Source: Desulfobaculum sp044987625 (lineage in GTDB: Bacteria > Desulfobacterota > Desulfovibrionia > Desulfovibrionales > Desulfovibrionaceae). Taken from it: a stretch of DNA of 64,000 nt. The notes under the pieces are model-generated. The model ran no database searches. It saw only the letters and a program-made list of their open reading frames with translations, and was not told the DNA's origin. The stretch's first letter is position 1; the number at the start of each line of letters is the position of its first letter. Position numbers and translations under genes: made by a program. Positions 44,355 through 53,291 of this stretch are shown here, one piece after another. The stretch is from NCBI RefSeq assembly GCF_044987625.1, contig NZ_JBJDSB010000003.1, positions 248,001 through 312,000 on the forward strand, in the 5' to 3' direction.

Positions 44355-45017
44355 ATGGCTTTTAATTTTGATCCCTCCGTCATGGTCACAACCCTTCCGC
44401 AGCTTATGCGCGGCGTGCACCTGACAATTATCCTGACGCTCGGAGGCCTGTTCTTCGGCTTTGTTATTGGTGTCTTCTTCGGCCTCATGAAGATTTCCAA
44501 GAGTTCCCCTCTGCGCAAGCTCGCAGGGTTCTATATAGAAATCATCCGCGGCACGCCTATGCTTGTGCAGGCCATGTTCCTGTACTTTGGCCTGCCTATG
44601 GCCGTCGGCATGCGCATTCCCCCTGTTGTTGCGGGCGTCATTGTCATTGCCATCAACTCCGGCGCGTACATCGCGGAAATCGTCCGCGGCGCTGTGCAGT
44701 CCATCGACTCCGGCCAGTTCGAAGCGGGCCGCTCCATCGGCCTGACCCGTGGGCAGACCATGCGCTATATCATCTGGCCGCAGGCCTTTAAGCGTATGAT
44801 TCCGCCGCTGGGCAACCAGTTCATCATCAGCCTGAAGGATACCTCGCTGCTTATGGTCATCGGCGTGTCCGAACTGATGCGGACCGGACAGGAAATCACG
44901 GCTGTGAACTTCCGCGCCTTTGAGGTGTACCTGACCGTTGGCCTTGTGTATTTGGCAATGACCCTGACGATCGCCCGTGTCCTGCGTATTGTTGAAAAAC
45001 GCCTCGCCTACCGATAG
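44355..45017 (+). CDS. Amino acid ABC transporter permease (GlnP/HisM type)
   Basis: 220 residues with five to six membrane segments. The EAA loop EAGRSIGLTRGQTMRYIIWP contacts the ATPase. FYIEIIRGTPMLVQAMFLYFG is the family signature. One permease gene is present, so the channel is probably a homodimer. The ATPase gene follows after 20 nt. Confidence 0.95.
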   Translation: MAFNFDPSVMVTTLPQLMRGVHLTIILTLGGLFFGFVIGVFFGLMKISKSSPLRKLAGFYIEIIRGTPMLVQAMFLYFGLPMAVGMRIPPVVAGVIVIAINSGAYIAEIVRGAVQSIDSGQFEAGRSIGLTRGQTMRYIIWPQAFKRMIPPLGNQFIISLKDTSLLMVIGVSELMRTGQEITAVNFRAFEVYLTVGLVYLAMTLTIARVLRIVEKRLAYR

Positions 45018-45037
45018 GCGATTGGGGGAAAGAATAT

Positions 45038-45769
45038 ATGATCAAGATTAAAAATTTGCGGAAGTCCTTCGGGGACTTTGAAGTCATCAAAGGCATCGAC
45101 CTGCACGTTGAATCCGGCGAAGTGGTCGTCATCATCGGCCCGTCCGGTTCCGGCAAGTCCACGGTGCTGCGCTGTATCAATAAATTGGAAGAGCCGACCT
45201 CCGGCACCATCGAGGTGGACGGCTTTGACATCATGGACCCGGCAACGGACATCAACTATGTCCGCTCCGAGGCCTCCATGGTCTTCCAGCAGTTCAACCT
45301 GTTCCCGCACATGACCGTGCTGGAAAACGTCACCCTCGGCCCCATCAAGGTCCGCCAGACTTCCAAGGCTGACGCCGTGACCCTCGGCATGAAGCTGCTG
45401 GACAAGGTTGGCCTCAAGAAAAAGGCCCACGCCTACCCGGATCAGCTTTCCGGCGGCCAGAAGCAGCGCGTTGCCATCGCCCGTTCGCTGGCCCTGCAGC
45501 CCAAGGTTCTCCTCTTCGACGAACCCACCTCCGCCCTCGACCCCGAACTGGTCGGCGAAGTGCTGGAAGTTATGAAGAAGCTGGCGCAGGAAGGCATGAC
45601 CATGGTCGTTGTCACCCACGAAATGGGCTTTGCCAAAGAAGTGGCCGACCGCGTCATCTTCTTTGACCAAGGCCAGATTCAGGAAGAAAACGAACCCCAC
45701 GAATTCTTCGCCAACCCGCAGAACGAACGCTTGCGAGACTTCCTCGGTAAGGTCGTCGGCCACGACTAG
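45038..45769 (+). CDS. Amino acid ABC transporter ATP-binding protein (GlnQ type)
   Basis: 243 residues. Walker A is GPSGSGKST, the signature is LSGGQKQR, Walker B is LLFDEPTSALD, and the switch His follows in VVTHEMGFA. GGGGGAAAG precedes the ATG. It powers the importer encoded just upstream and ends at a terminator. Confidence 0.96.
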   Translation: MIKIKNLRKSFGDFEVIKGIDLHVESGEVVVIIGPSGSGKSTVLRCINKLEEPTSGTIEVDGFDIMDPATDINYVRSEASMVFQQFNLFPHMTVLENVTLGPIKVRQTSKADAVTLGMKLLDKVGLKKKAHAYPDQLSGGQKQRVAIARSLALQPKVLLFDEPTSALDPELVGEVLEVMKKLAQEGMTMVVVTHEMGFAKEVADRVIFFDQGQIQEENEPHEFFANPQNERLRDFLGKVVGHD

Positions 45770-45795
45770 ACCACGCCAGAGCCAGAAAGAAACAC

Positions 45796-45830
45796 ACACG
45801 GCCAGTCCCGAAAGGGGCTGGCCGTTTTTT
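45796..45830 (+). terminator. Intrinsic terminator, first copy of a 35-bp repeat
   Basis: ACGGCCAGTCCC-GAAA-GGGGCTGGCCGT followed by TTTTTT. All 35 bases are identical to 47115-47149, so the two copies flank the glycosyltransferase gene as direct repeats. Confidence 0.9.
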
Positions 45831-45946
45831 GTTGGCGGGGCGGGGGATGGCGATTGTGAATGGTGGGGGCTTTTGGTATGGAACCTTTCCCCAAGAGCGA
45901 AGTCCGCGGCCTATTGCGCGGAAGTTACAGTATAAGGAGTATTCCC

Positions 45947-47092
45947 GTGTCCCCCAAGCTCAGCATCGTCATCCCGACATATAATATGGAAAAGTGGCTC
46001 CCGGTCGCCGTCGAATCGTGTTTGGCGCAGACTGAGCCGGCTATCGAAGTGATTATCGTTAATGATGGCTCCTCGGATGCGTCCCCGCAGATTGCGGACG
46101 CCTACGCAGCCAGCGATGATCGGGTGCGGGTGGTGCATCAGGAGAATAAGGGGCTTGGAGGCGCGCGCCAAGCTGGTCAGGATGCAGCACAAGGGGAGTT
46201 TATCACGTGGCTTGATGCCGATGATTTTCTTCATGAAAAGGCGGCAGAAGACATGCTCGGTGTGGCTTATAGAGATGACGTAAAAATGGTTTGCGGAAAC
46301 GCGGTGGTTTTCTCTGATAAGACATTCAATACGCGTCGGTATTTTTATAAAGAGCCTGTCGCCAAAACAACCTTTGCCAACCCTGCCTACTGGAAAAGTA
46401 AGGTCGTGTGGCGTTGGATACTTCAGGTCGATTTCCTAAAATCAATTAACCTGAAGCATCCTCATTACAAGCTGAGTCAAGACGTGTGCAGCATGTACGA
46501 AGCTCTGACACAGGTTGGTGAGTTTTCCCAATGCGGCAGTTTCTTTTATTATTTTCGGCAGGACCATAAGTCCCCTGGAAATGAGCTTTCGCGGGAAGTT
46601 GAGCATCAGCTTGCTCATTTTTGTGAAGTGAAGCGTATTTTGGTGGAGGCGGAGACCATCAAGCCGCTTATCAAGTACCTGATGGAAAACTATTTTCGTG
46701 ACATTAAAAAAATTGCTCCTCGACTTGTGGGGGCTGATGCGCATTGGCGTGAGCGGTGCATCGACATCAGCTTGGAGATTTTTGATGGGCTGCAGCCGGA
46801 GTGGTTCCGGGATGAGTATCTTGCTCCTGAATTAAAGAGTACGCCCGCAATGTTGCCGTTGGTTGATGCACTTATTGCTCGCGATATTCAGGCCATTCAT
46901 GCCGAGTTTGATGTATGGCGTGACAAGGGACGTAAAGTTTCAGCCCCGGATAAGGATAATGCGTTTCACACCATGCGTCGTCGCATTAAGGCCATGTTTA
47001 AACCCATGTCCCGAGATGCCCGAAGCCACTTGCGTGGGTATGAGGCTCGTGCGTCCAAACGCCTTGGCGCGCTGTGGTCGCCCAAGATGTAA
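45947..47092 (+). CDS. Glycosyltransferase family 2
   Basis: 381 residues. The GT-A domain is at the N-terminus: LSIVIPTYNMEKWL, IIVNDGSSDAS, and the DxD motif in WLDADDFLHEKAA. The C-terminal half (about 200-381) is helical and unrecognised. The acceptor is unknown; a surface polysaccharide or glycan is likely. GTG at 45947 follows AAGGAG; an upstream in-frame ATG (45860) has no ribosome site. Its base composition is visibly more AT-rich than its neighbours and it is flanked by duplicated terminators, which suggests acquisition. Confidence 0.92.
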   Translation: MSPKLSIVIPTYNMEKWLPVAVESCLAQTEPAIEVIIVNDGSSDASPQIADAYAASDDRVRVVHQENKGLGGARQAGQDAAQGEFITWLDADDFLHEKAAEDMLGVAYRDDVKMVCGNAVVFSDKTFNTRRYFYKEPVAKTTFANPAYWKSKVVWRWILQVDFLKSINLKHPHYKLSQDVCSMYEALTQVGEFSQCGSFFYYFRQDHKSPGNELSREVEHQLAHFCEVKRILVEAETIKPLIKYLMENYFRDIKKIAPRLVGADAHWRERCIDISLEIFDGLQPEWFRDEYLAPELKSTPAMLPLVDALIARDIQAIHAEFDVWRDKGRKVSAPDKDNAFHTMRRRIKAMFKPMSRDARSHLRGYEARASKRLGALWSPKM

Positions 47093-47114
47093 GCACGCCG
47101 GTATATGAAAACAT

Positions 47115-47149
47115 ACACGGCCAGTCCCGAAAGGGGCTGGCCGTTTTTT
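47115..47149 (+). terminator. Intrinsic terminator, second copy of the 35-bp repeat
   Basis: This is the same hairpin and T-tract as at 45796-45830. It closes the glycosyltransferase gene. Confidence 0.9.
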
Positions 47150-47223
47150 ATTGGTGCTGGAGACGTGAGGGGGGGGGCGCGTGTTGCGTCAGGTCGTGAG
47201 CGGGCGTGTGGGGAGTGGTGGGT

Positions 47224-48027
47224 TTATGGGGTGGTGGTTTTTTCGCCGAACCACGTCGTGTGGATGCGCCGCAGGGTGCCGTTTTTTCGGAGCGTTTCGA
47301 GGGCGGCGTCGATGGTGGGTTTGAGGCCGAGGTCTTTGCGCATGGCGATGGCGTAGTGTTGGGGATTGAGGAGGGGGCCGACCACTTTGACGCGGCCTTT
47401 GCCTTCCTGCACGGCGTAGTGCTCCATGATGGGCGCGTCAAAGAGCACGGCATCCACTTGCTGGAAGAGGAGAGCTTGGAAGGCGTCTTCGATTTCCCGG
47501 AAGAGGCTGACCATGGTTGCGGGGAGGTTGCGGTAGGCATAGGTGACGCTTGTGGTTCCCAGCTTACAGGCGATGGTGCGGCCCTTGAGGTCGTCTGGGC
47601 CGGTGATGGCTGTTTCGCTGGTGCGCACGAGCAGGCGCAGGCCGCTTTCGTAGTACGGCGTGGAAAATTCGAGGCCCTGCGGGATTTTTGAGGGTCTGGT
47701 TATGCTGGAGATGCCAACGTGTGCTGTGCCTCGTTGAAGGGAGGGCATGATGCCCGAAAAGTCTTGTGGCAGGAATTGAAAGGAGAAGTCGGCCTCGTTG
47801 GCAATGGCCTTCCAGAGGTCGATGTCGTACCCGGCGATGCTGTCGCGCTGGACAAATGAGAAGGGGACCATGTCGTAGGCTGTGGCGACGACGAGGGATT
47901 GGGCGTGGATGACGTGGGGGGATGCGAAAGCCGCCGCGAAAAGCAATATGAGCGCGGTGTGACGGATTCGACGCAGGACCCGGACCAATGGGCGCGGTGG
48001 CGGAGCGTGTTGCGAGGGTGTGTTCAT
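47224..48027 (-). CDS. Orphan family 3 solute-binding protein
   Basis: 267 residues. A signal peptide (hydrophobic 23-37, ending VIHA) exports it. It shows VVATAYDMVPFSFVQ, AGYDIDLWKAIA and GRTIACKLGTTSVTYA, and is a diverged paralogue of the binding protein at 43518. No transporter genes accompany it, so it may serve another permease or act in sensing. There is no clear ribosome site before the ATG. Confidence 0.88.
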   Translation of the reverse strand: MNTPSQHAPPPRPLVRVLRRIRHTALILLFAAAFASPHVIHAQSLVVATAYDMVPFSFVQRDSIAGYDIDLWKAIANEADFSFQFLPQDFSGIMPSLQRGTAHVGISSITRPSKIPQGLEFSTPYYESGLRLLVRTSETAITGPDDLKGRTIACKLGTTSVTYAYRNLPATMVSLFREIEDAFQALLFQQVDAVLFDAPIMEHYAVQEGKGRVKVVGPLLNPQHYAIAMRKDLGLKPTIDAALETLRKNGTLRRIHTTWFGEKTTTP

Positions 48028-48123
48028 ACGTGCAGTATGGGAAAAATGGCCTCTGACATCAAGAGAAGATGACCAGGCCGGGAAGACCGCGGCTTCGGCG
48101 TGACTTCCGCTATTCTTCCAAGA

Positions 48124-48819
48124 TCACTTTTGTTTTTTCTGAGGCGGCAACGCGCCAGCCTCGCGCAGTAGGGCTTCGATGTGTGTGGCGAGCAGGGCGT
48201 ATCCCTTGGCATTGGGGTGGAAGGGGTCGGCCTTGAGGTCCGCGTCCGAGAGGATGGTGGAAAGCGTCTTTTCCTCAAGGGGCAAGCCGTATTCGCGGGC
48301 GATGTCTTCATAGAACGAAGGCGGGCTCAGAAGGATGCCGGGGCGCGGCACGGCAATCAGGACGACCTGTGCTCCGGCGTCGCGGCACAGCGTAACCATG
48401 GCCCGGAGGTTGGCGGCGGTTTGCTCCATGGGAAAGCGGCGGATGAGGTCGTTGCCTCCGTGGCAGAGCAGGACAAGGTCTGGCGAGAACCGCTCCAGAG
48501 TCTGCGGTAGCCGCGCAAGGCCCCTCGCCGTAACTTCGCCGGGGACGGCGGCAACTTCCACTCGCTGCGCGATGCGCGCCGCAAGGCGAGCAGGATAACC
48601 CTTCTCCCTGTCGAGGGACCCAAAGCCTCCGGCACCGACCCCGGCGGTGAGACTGTCGCCAAAGGCAAGGATTGTGGCATTCGCCCCGAGGGGCGTAAGC
48701 GTCGGCGGCGCGTCTGAACAGGCGGTAGCGAAAAACATGGCGCCAAAGAGAAGGGCAGCCCACGCGCGCCAAACGCGGCAGGCAGGGCGGCGAAAGATGC
48801 GCCGGGGCGGATGCGGCAT
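48124..48819 (-). CDS. GDSL/SGNH-family esterase, lipoprotein
   Basis: 231 residues. The signal segment ends in FATAC (Cys34), a lipobox. Block I is AFGDSLTAG with catalytic Ser56. Block III is CHGGNDLIRR, and block V is DPFHPN with the catalytic Asp and His. It is like arylesterase/lysophospholipase TesA, placed at the outer membrane or periplasm. CAGGAGG precedes the ATG at 48819. Confidence 0.93.
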   Translation of the reverse strand: MPHPPRRIFRRPACRVWRAWAALLFGAMFFATACSDAPPTLTPLGANATILAFGDSLTAGVGAGGFGSLDREKGYPARLAARIAQRVEVAAVPGEVTARGLARLPQTLERFSPDLVLLCHGGNDLIRRFPMEQTAANLRAMVTLCRDAGAQVVLIAVPRPGILLSPPSFYEDIAREYGLPLEEKTLSTILSDADLKADPFHPNAKGYALLATHIEALLREAGALPPQKKQK

Positions 48820-49316
48820 GCAGGCCTCCTGAAATGGTCGGGGCGGTGTGCGCCCCCGAGTTGACGCGGACGGGTGCAGAATGACTCTATCAGATGATAC
48901 GGTCCGTTGGCGATGGGGGCGCTGTTCTCCGGGCATTCTTGAGTAGGCGAAGACATTCACCCTCTTTGTGAGAGAGTTTGCGACGACGAAACGAAGCGTT
49001 CGTCATGATGCCTGCCGTATTGACGGGGGGCGAGGGGCTTCATTTCCTCGCGGAATGTCACCTGTTTTTCCCGTAGCATTGGTGTGTTGGTGCCGTTTAA
49101 GGGCCACTTTGCGTATGAGGTAACCCGGCCTTGGAATCTTTGTGAGCCTTGTGCTAGAGTGAAGGAAACCCGCCGCTGGCGGCGGAATGTGCTCGAAACA
49201 TGGGATGTGCCGGTGGCGTTATGCCCCAGCATATTGAGGGACGAAGTGAAGTGACCAATGGGATGAGCCTTGCGGGCGCAGGGCCACCTTGAAGCAGATA
49301 TGCCACGGAGACGACT
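48820..49316. other. Intergenic region (497 bp) between divergent genes
   Basis: It holds the promoters of the GDSL gene (minus) and the small gene at 49317 (plus). A hairpin CCGCC-GCT-GGCGG lies near 49172. I see no gene; the weak reading frames lack ribosome sites. Confidence 0.45.
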
Positions 49317-49556
49317 ATGGGTGTGCCAACGAATTATGTGAATCTGGTGTCCAATAGCGGGCCGAAAATCGCGTCGCGTATGTTGGTGAGCAAGGTGCAG
49401 GCCAACGTTCCGCTGACACACGCCGACGCCAGCGCGGCGTCCGTGCTGTGGTCGCGCAAGATATCCAATCAGTATCCGGACTTCATTGATTCGCCAAAAA
49501 TGAGTATCATCGCCTCGGAGCATCTGATTGGTCTGGTCCGGGATTTATCGACGTAA
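49317..49556 (+). CDS. Small hypothetical protein
   Basis: A 79-residue protein (starts MGVPTNYVNLVSNSGPKIAS) of unknown function. ACGGAG lies 7 nt before the ATG and a good terminator follows at 49581, so it is probably expressed. There is no membrane segment or known motif. It stands alone, just before an aminopeptidase gene. Confidence 0.65.
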   Translation: MGVPTNYVNLVSNSGPKIASRMLVSKVQANVPLTHADASAASVLWSRKISNQYPDFIDSPKMSIIASEHLIGLVRDLST

Positions 49557-49580
49557 CAAGGCGTCGTGTCTATTGAAACC

Positions 49581-49616
49581 AAACGGGATGTGCCATACGC
49601 ATCCCGTTTTTCTTTT
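49581..49616 (+). terminator. Intrinsic terminator
   Basis: AAACGGGATG pairs with CATCCCGTTT around a 9-nt loop, then TTTCTTTT. It closes the small gene at 49317. Confidence 0.85.
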
Positions 49617-49639
49617 GAGCACAATTGGAGATTCGCCAC

Positions 49640-50839
49640 ATGCTGACACAGACGGAGATTGAAAAGTACGCTGAGGTTTTGCTCTGGGCGCTCGATGTCT
49701 CGCGCGCGGAGCCGCTGCGCGCAGGGAATACCGTGGCCGTACGGTGGGATATGCCTGCGCTTTCGCTGGCGGAGGCCGTGTATGCCAACCTGCATGAGCG
49801 CGGCGTGCACGTGGCCCAGCGTATGAAGCCGACATCCACCATGGAAAAGACGTTTTACTCCTCGGCCAGCCGGGCGCAGTTGGAGCACCAGTTGCCGGGC
49901 GAGATGGAACTCACCCGCGCGCTGGATGGGTCGGTGTATCTGCTGGCGCCGCAGTCCCTGACGCATCTGGCCGATGTTGACCCGGAAAATTTGAGTACCG
50001 CCGCCCGTGCACGCAAGCCCCTGCGTGACGTGCTGGAGGAGCGCGAACAGGCGGGACTGTTTGGCTGGACCCTGTGCATGTGGCCCACCGAAGCCCTCGC
50101 CAAGAGCGCAGGTATGAGCGTAGATGACTACGCCCGCGAGATTGCCCGCGCCTGCTACCTGAATAAGGCGGACCCGGTTGCCGAGTGGCGCGGCGTGCAC
50201 GCCCGCGTGAAGGAACTGCGCGCATGGCTGGACGGGCTGGGGGCCGAAAGCTTCCGCGTGGAGTCGGAGCATGTGGACCTGACGGTGCGCCTTGGCGAAC
50301 TTCGCCGCTGGCTTGGCGTAACGGGGCACAACATCCCCAGCTTTGAGATTTATGTGTCGCCGGATTGGCGGGGCACGCAGGGCGTGTATTACGCGGATCA
50401 GCCCTCGTTTCGCAGTGGCAACTATGTGCGCGGCGTGCGGCTGGAATTCAAGGACGGCAGAGTGGTGGACGCCGAGGCGGAACAGGGCGGCGAATTCCTG
50501 CGCAAGCAGGTGGCCATGGACCCCGGAGCAAGCCGCATTGGCGAATTTTCACTGACGGATTCGCGTTTTTCGCCCATTGACCGCTTTATGGCCACCACGC
50601 TGTTTGACGAAAACTATGGCGGCACGCACGGCAACTGCCACCTTGCTCTTGGCGCGTCTTATCCCGGAACGTATGCCGGGCAGCAGTCGGAGTTGTCCAC
50701 ACTGCTCAAGGATGAGCTGGGCTTTAATTCCTCGGCCCTGCACTGGGACCTTGTGAATACGGAGGCCAAGACCGTCACCGCGCACCTGCGCGGCGGTGAA
50801 ACCCGCGTGATTTACGAGAATGGGCAGTTCCGGATGTAG
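49640..50839 (+). CDS. M29-family aminopeptidase
   Basis: 399 residues of the thermophilic metalloprotease (M29) family. The C-terminal catalytic half shows SGNYVRGVRLEFKDGRVVDA, FSLTDSRFSPIDR, GGTHGNCHLALGASYPGTYA and LHWDLVN, where Glu, His, Tyr and Asp residues bind two metals in known members. It removes N-terminal residues from peptides in the cytoplasm. ATG 49640 has GGAG 9 nt upstream; TTG 49625 is less likely. Confidence 0.92.
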   Translation: MLTQTEIEKYAEVLLWALDVSRAEPLRAGNTVAVRWDMPALSLAEAVYANLHERGVHVAQRMKPTSTMEKTFYSSASRAQLEHQLPGEMELTRALDGSVYLLAPQSLTHLADVDPENLSTAARARKPLRDVLEEREQAGLFGWTLCMWPTEALAKSAGMSVDDYAREIARACYLNKADPVAEWRGVHARVKELRAWLDGLGAESFRVESEHVDLTVRLGELRRWLGVTGHNIPSFEIYVSPDWRGTQGVYYADQPSFRSGNYVRGVRLEFKDGRVVDAEAEQGGEFLRKQVAMDPGASRIGEFSLTDSRFSPIDRFMATTLFDENYGGTHGNCHLALGASYPGTYAGQQSELSTLLKDELGFNSSALHWDLVNTEAKTVTAHLRGGETRVIYENGQFRM

Positions 50840-50868
50840 CTGGTTCCGTCCGTACGGCCTGTACCATC

Positions 50869-50905
50869 ACGCCCCCGCATGGCAATGCCATGCGGGGGCG
50901 TTTTT
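50869..50905. terminator. Intrinsic terminator
   Basis: ACGCCCCCGCATGG pairs with GCCATGCGGGGGCGT around CAAT-type loop bases, then TTTTT. It lies between the convergent aminopeptidase and methyltransferase genes. Confidence 0.9.
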
Positions 50906-50975
50906 CACTGGTGCGCCGCCGGTGTTCACACAGGATAGGCGGAGGACATCTGGCGGTGTGGCGGCGCGCAGCTGG

Positions 50976-51590
50976 CTACTTGGCGCGAAGGCGCGCCGTG
51001 AGCAAATAGCCAAGTTCGTCGTCGTGAAAGGCCTCAATGGCGCAGTCCACGTCGTCGAGCATGGCGCGAATATCGGCAAGCGGGGGCATGCTGTCCTCAG
51101 CCACGGCGGACCCAGCCTTGCGGTGGTGGTCGTTGATGGTGGCGGAGTTGATGAAATGGCTGATGACGAACAGCCGCCCCGGCCTCAGGGCGGAGGTCAT
51201 GCGGCGCAACGCGCCGGGCTTGTCATCAATGTGCGGAAACACTTGATGGCACAGCACGATGTCAAAGGAGTCGCTCCCAAGGGGCATATCCTCAACGGCG
51301 GCGGTGCAGACCATGGCGTTTGGGGTGTCGGCAAGGCGTTTTTGCGCTGCGCGTACCATGCCGGGGCTGACGTCCATGGCCACAAGGCGGCCCTGCGGGC
51401 CAACCATCTGGGCAAGGTGGTGCGTCAGGCGGCCGGTGCCGCAGCCCGGTTCAAGGATGTGCGCGCCCGTGATGTCGCCAAGGTGCGCCAGCAGGCGGTC
51501 CAGCTTGGGCTGTTCTTTGTCGCCGTATTCGCCGGAGGCCCACGGCGCGGTAACTTGATTGTCGAAAAAGGCAGCCTTTGCGTCATACAT
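50976..51590 (-). CDS. Class I SAM-dependent methyltransferase
   Basis: 204 residues. Motif I is ILEPGCGTGRLTHHLA, motif II is LVAMDVSPGMV, and motif III is FDIVLCHQVFPHIDD. The substrate is unknown. It overlaps the metal-permease stop by 8 nt and has AAGGAG upstream, so it is the last gene of the TonB-Znu operon. It may modify a metal-binding molecule, which is speculation. Confidence 0.93.
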   Translation of the reverse strand: MYDAKAAFFDNQVTAPWASGEYGDKEQPKLDRLLAHLGDITGAHILEPGCGTGRLTHHLAQMVGPQGRLVAMDVSPGMVRAAQKRLADTPNAMVCTAAVEDMPLGSDSFDIVLCHQVFPHIDDKPGALRRMTSALRPGRLFVISHFINSATINDHHRKAGSAVAEDSMPPLADIRAMLDDVDCAIEAFHDDELGYLLTARLRAK

Positions 51591-52479
51591 TGGTTTTTCT
51601 CCTTGTAAGCTCGCTGGTGGTGGCGTCCACCTGCCGGGAAAAGGTGAGGGAGCGGCGTTCGCGCCGGGAGAGGCCGCGCCGTTTGGGAGACAGCGCCGTG
51701 CAGACAATAAAGATGAGTGTGGACAGCATGACGATGACTGCTCCGGACGGCACGTCGAACATGGCGGAAAGCACCAGTCCGCCCCAGCACGACACCACGC
51801 CAAACACCGCCGCAAGGCAGAAGATATGGCGCAGGGTGTAGGACAGTTGGTAGGCCGCCGCCGCTGGGTTGATGATGAGGCTGAAGATGAGCAGGCCCCC
51901 AATGCTTTTGAGCGACGCCGTCACCGTGGCTCCCGTGGCGAACAGCAGGGCGTAGTAGATGGCGGTAGCGGGGACTCCGGCGGCAAGGGCGATGCTGCGG
52001 TGGCACAGCGTTGCCAGAATTTCCTTGGAGAAAGCAACAAGCCCGGCCAGCAGAAGCGCGGCTACCACAGCCATGACGACAAGGTCGCGCTCGCCCACTG
52101 TGAGGATGCTGCCCCAAAAGAGATTTAGCGCGGCGGAGCGCGGGCCGGGAAGCAGGCCAATGAAGAGAAACGCCAGTCCCAGCATGGCCGAAAACACGAT
52201 GCCCACAACCGTCTCGGGCGCAAAGTCCGCCCGGTCCGACAGGGGGCCGATGATGGCCGCCGCGCCAAGGCTGAACACAAAGGCGCAGACCTGCATATCC
52301 ACGTCAGTCACGAGGCCAAGCAGGGCACCGGCAAAGGCCGCGTGCGCCATGCAGGTGCCGATGGCGGTGATGCGCATGGTGACCACCACCACACCAACGA
52401 CGGAACAGGACACTCCGGCCAGCAGGCCAGCCAGCAGGGCCTTTTGCATGAAAGGATAGAACAGTATGGATGCGTCCAC
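51583..52479 (-). CDS. Metal (zinc/manganese-type) ABC transporter permease
   Basis: 298 residues with eight to nine membrane segments. It belongs to the ABC-3 family with ZnuB and MntB. GTCMAHAAFAGALLGLVT and GGLLIFSLIINPAAAAYQLS are family regions. GTG 52479 follows GGGAGG; a longer frame from 52524 would overlap the ATPase gene. The C-terminal tail is basic and cytoplasmic. Confidence 0.94.
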   Translation of the reverse strand: MDASILFYPFMQKALLAGLLAGVSCSVVGVVVVTMRITAIGTCMAHAAFAGALLGLVTDVDMQVCAFVFSLGAAAIIGPLSDRADFAPETVVGIVFSAMLGLAFLFIGLLPGPRSAALNLFWGSILTVGERDLVVMAVVAALLLAGLVAFSKEILATLCHRSIALAAGVPATAIYYALLFATGATVTASLKSIGGLLIFSLIINPAAAAYQLSYTLRHIFCLAAVFGVVSCWGGLVLSAMFDVPSGAVIVMLSTLIFIVCTALSPKRRGLSRRERRSLTFSRQVDATTSELTRRKTNV

Positions 52480-52514
52480 TGTGGCGTCCTCCCTACGGGT
52501 GCGGCGCGGCGGTA

Positions 52515-53291
52515 TTAGTGACAAACATGGGGCGCTCCGTTGACGTCGGCGACCTTGACGGGGGTGCCATAGAGCTCGCTCAGGCGCGCTTCATCCAGTG
52601 CGCCGCGCGGCGTACCCTGCCAGACCATGCGTCCGTCCTTCATGAAGGCGATGCGGTTGGTGACGTCGGGCAGGCTATTGAGGTCGTGGGTGACGATGAG
52701 GCTGGTGAGGCCGAAGCGGGTGTGGATGGTGCGGACCAGCTCCAGAATTTCGCGCTGGGCTTGCCAATCGAGCGCGGCGGTGGGTTCGTCGAGAAGCAGC
52801 AGGTCCGGGCGCTGGACGAGGGCGCGGGCAATGGCCGCCCGCTGCTGCTCGCCGCCGGAGAGGTGCCCAAGGGGGCGCTGCGCCAGCGCGCCGATGCCCA
52901 CCATGTCGAGGAGTTCCTCGGCGTATTCCACGACGGAATGCGGCACGCGCCGAAACAGGCCGATGCGGCCAAAGCTGCCGCTGACCACGGACTCGCGCAC
53001 GCTGATGGGGAGCAGTGGGTCGATGTCCTGCCGCTGGGCCACGTAGCCGATGCGCTTGCGCAGAAGGCGCGCCGAGCGCGGCGTGACCTCGGTGCCAAAC
53101 ACTTCAACCCGTCCGCCTGCGATGCTCCCCATGCCGTTGGTGACGGTGAGCATGGTGGTCTTGCCCGCGCCGTTGGGGCCGATGATGCCTAAGAAGTCGC
53201 CGCGCTGGACTGTGAGGCTAACGCCGTGCATGGCGACGTGGCGGCCATAGGCCGCGCTGACATTGTCCATGCGGATGATGGGGTCCGTCAT
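52515..53291 (-). CDS. Metal ABC transporter ATP-binding protein
   Basis: 258 residues. Walker A is GPNGAGKTT, the signature is LSGGEQQR, and Walker B is LLLLDEPTAALD. It is ZnuC/MntB-like. It overlaps the binding-protein gene by 4 nt, so translation is coupled. The C-terminus ends in HVCH, possibly a metal-binding tail. Confidence 0.95.
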   Translation of the reverse strand: MTDPIIRMDNVSAAYGRHVAMHGVSLTVQRGDFLGIIGPNGAGKTTMLTVTNGMGSIAGGRVEVFGTEVTPRSARLLRKRIGYVAQRQDIDPLLPISVRESVVSGSFGRIGLFRRVPHSVVEYAEELLDMVGIGALAQRPLGHLSGGEQQRAAIARALVQRPDLLLLDEPTAALDWQAQREILELVRTIHTRFGLTSLIVTHDLNSLPDVTNRIAFMKDGRMVWQGTPRGALDEARLSELYGTPVKVADVNGAPHVCH

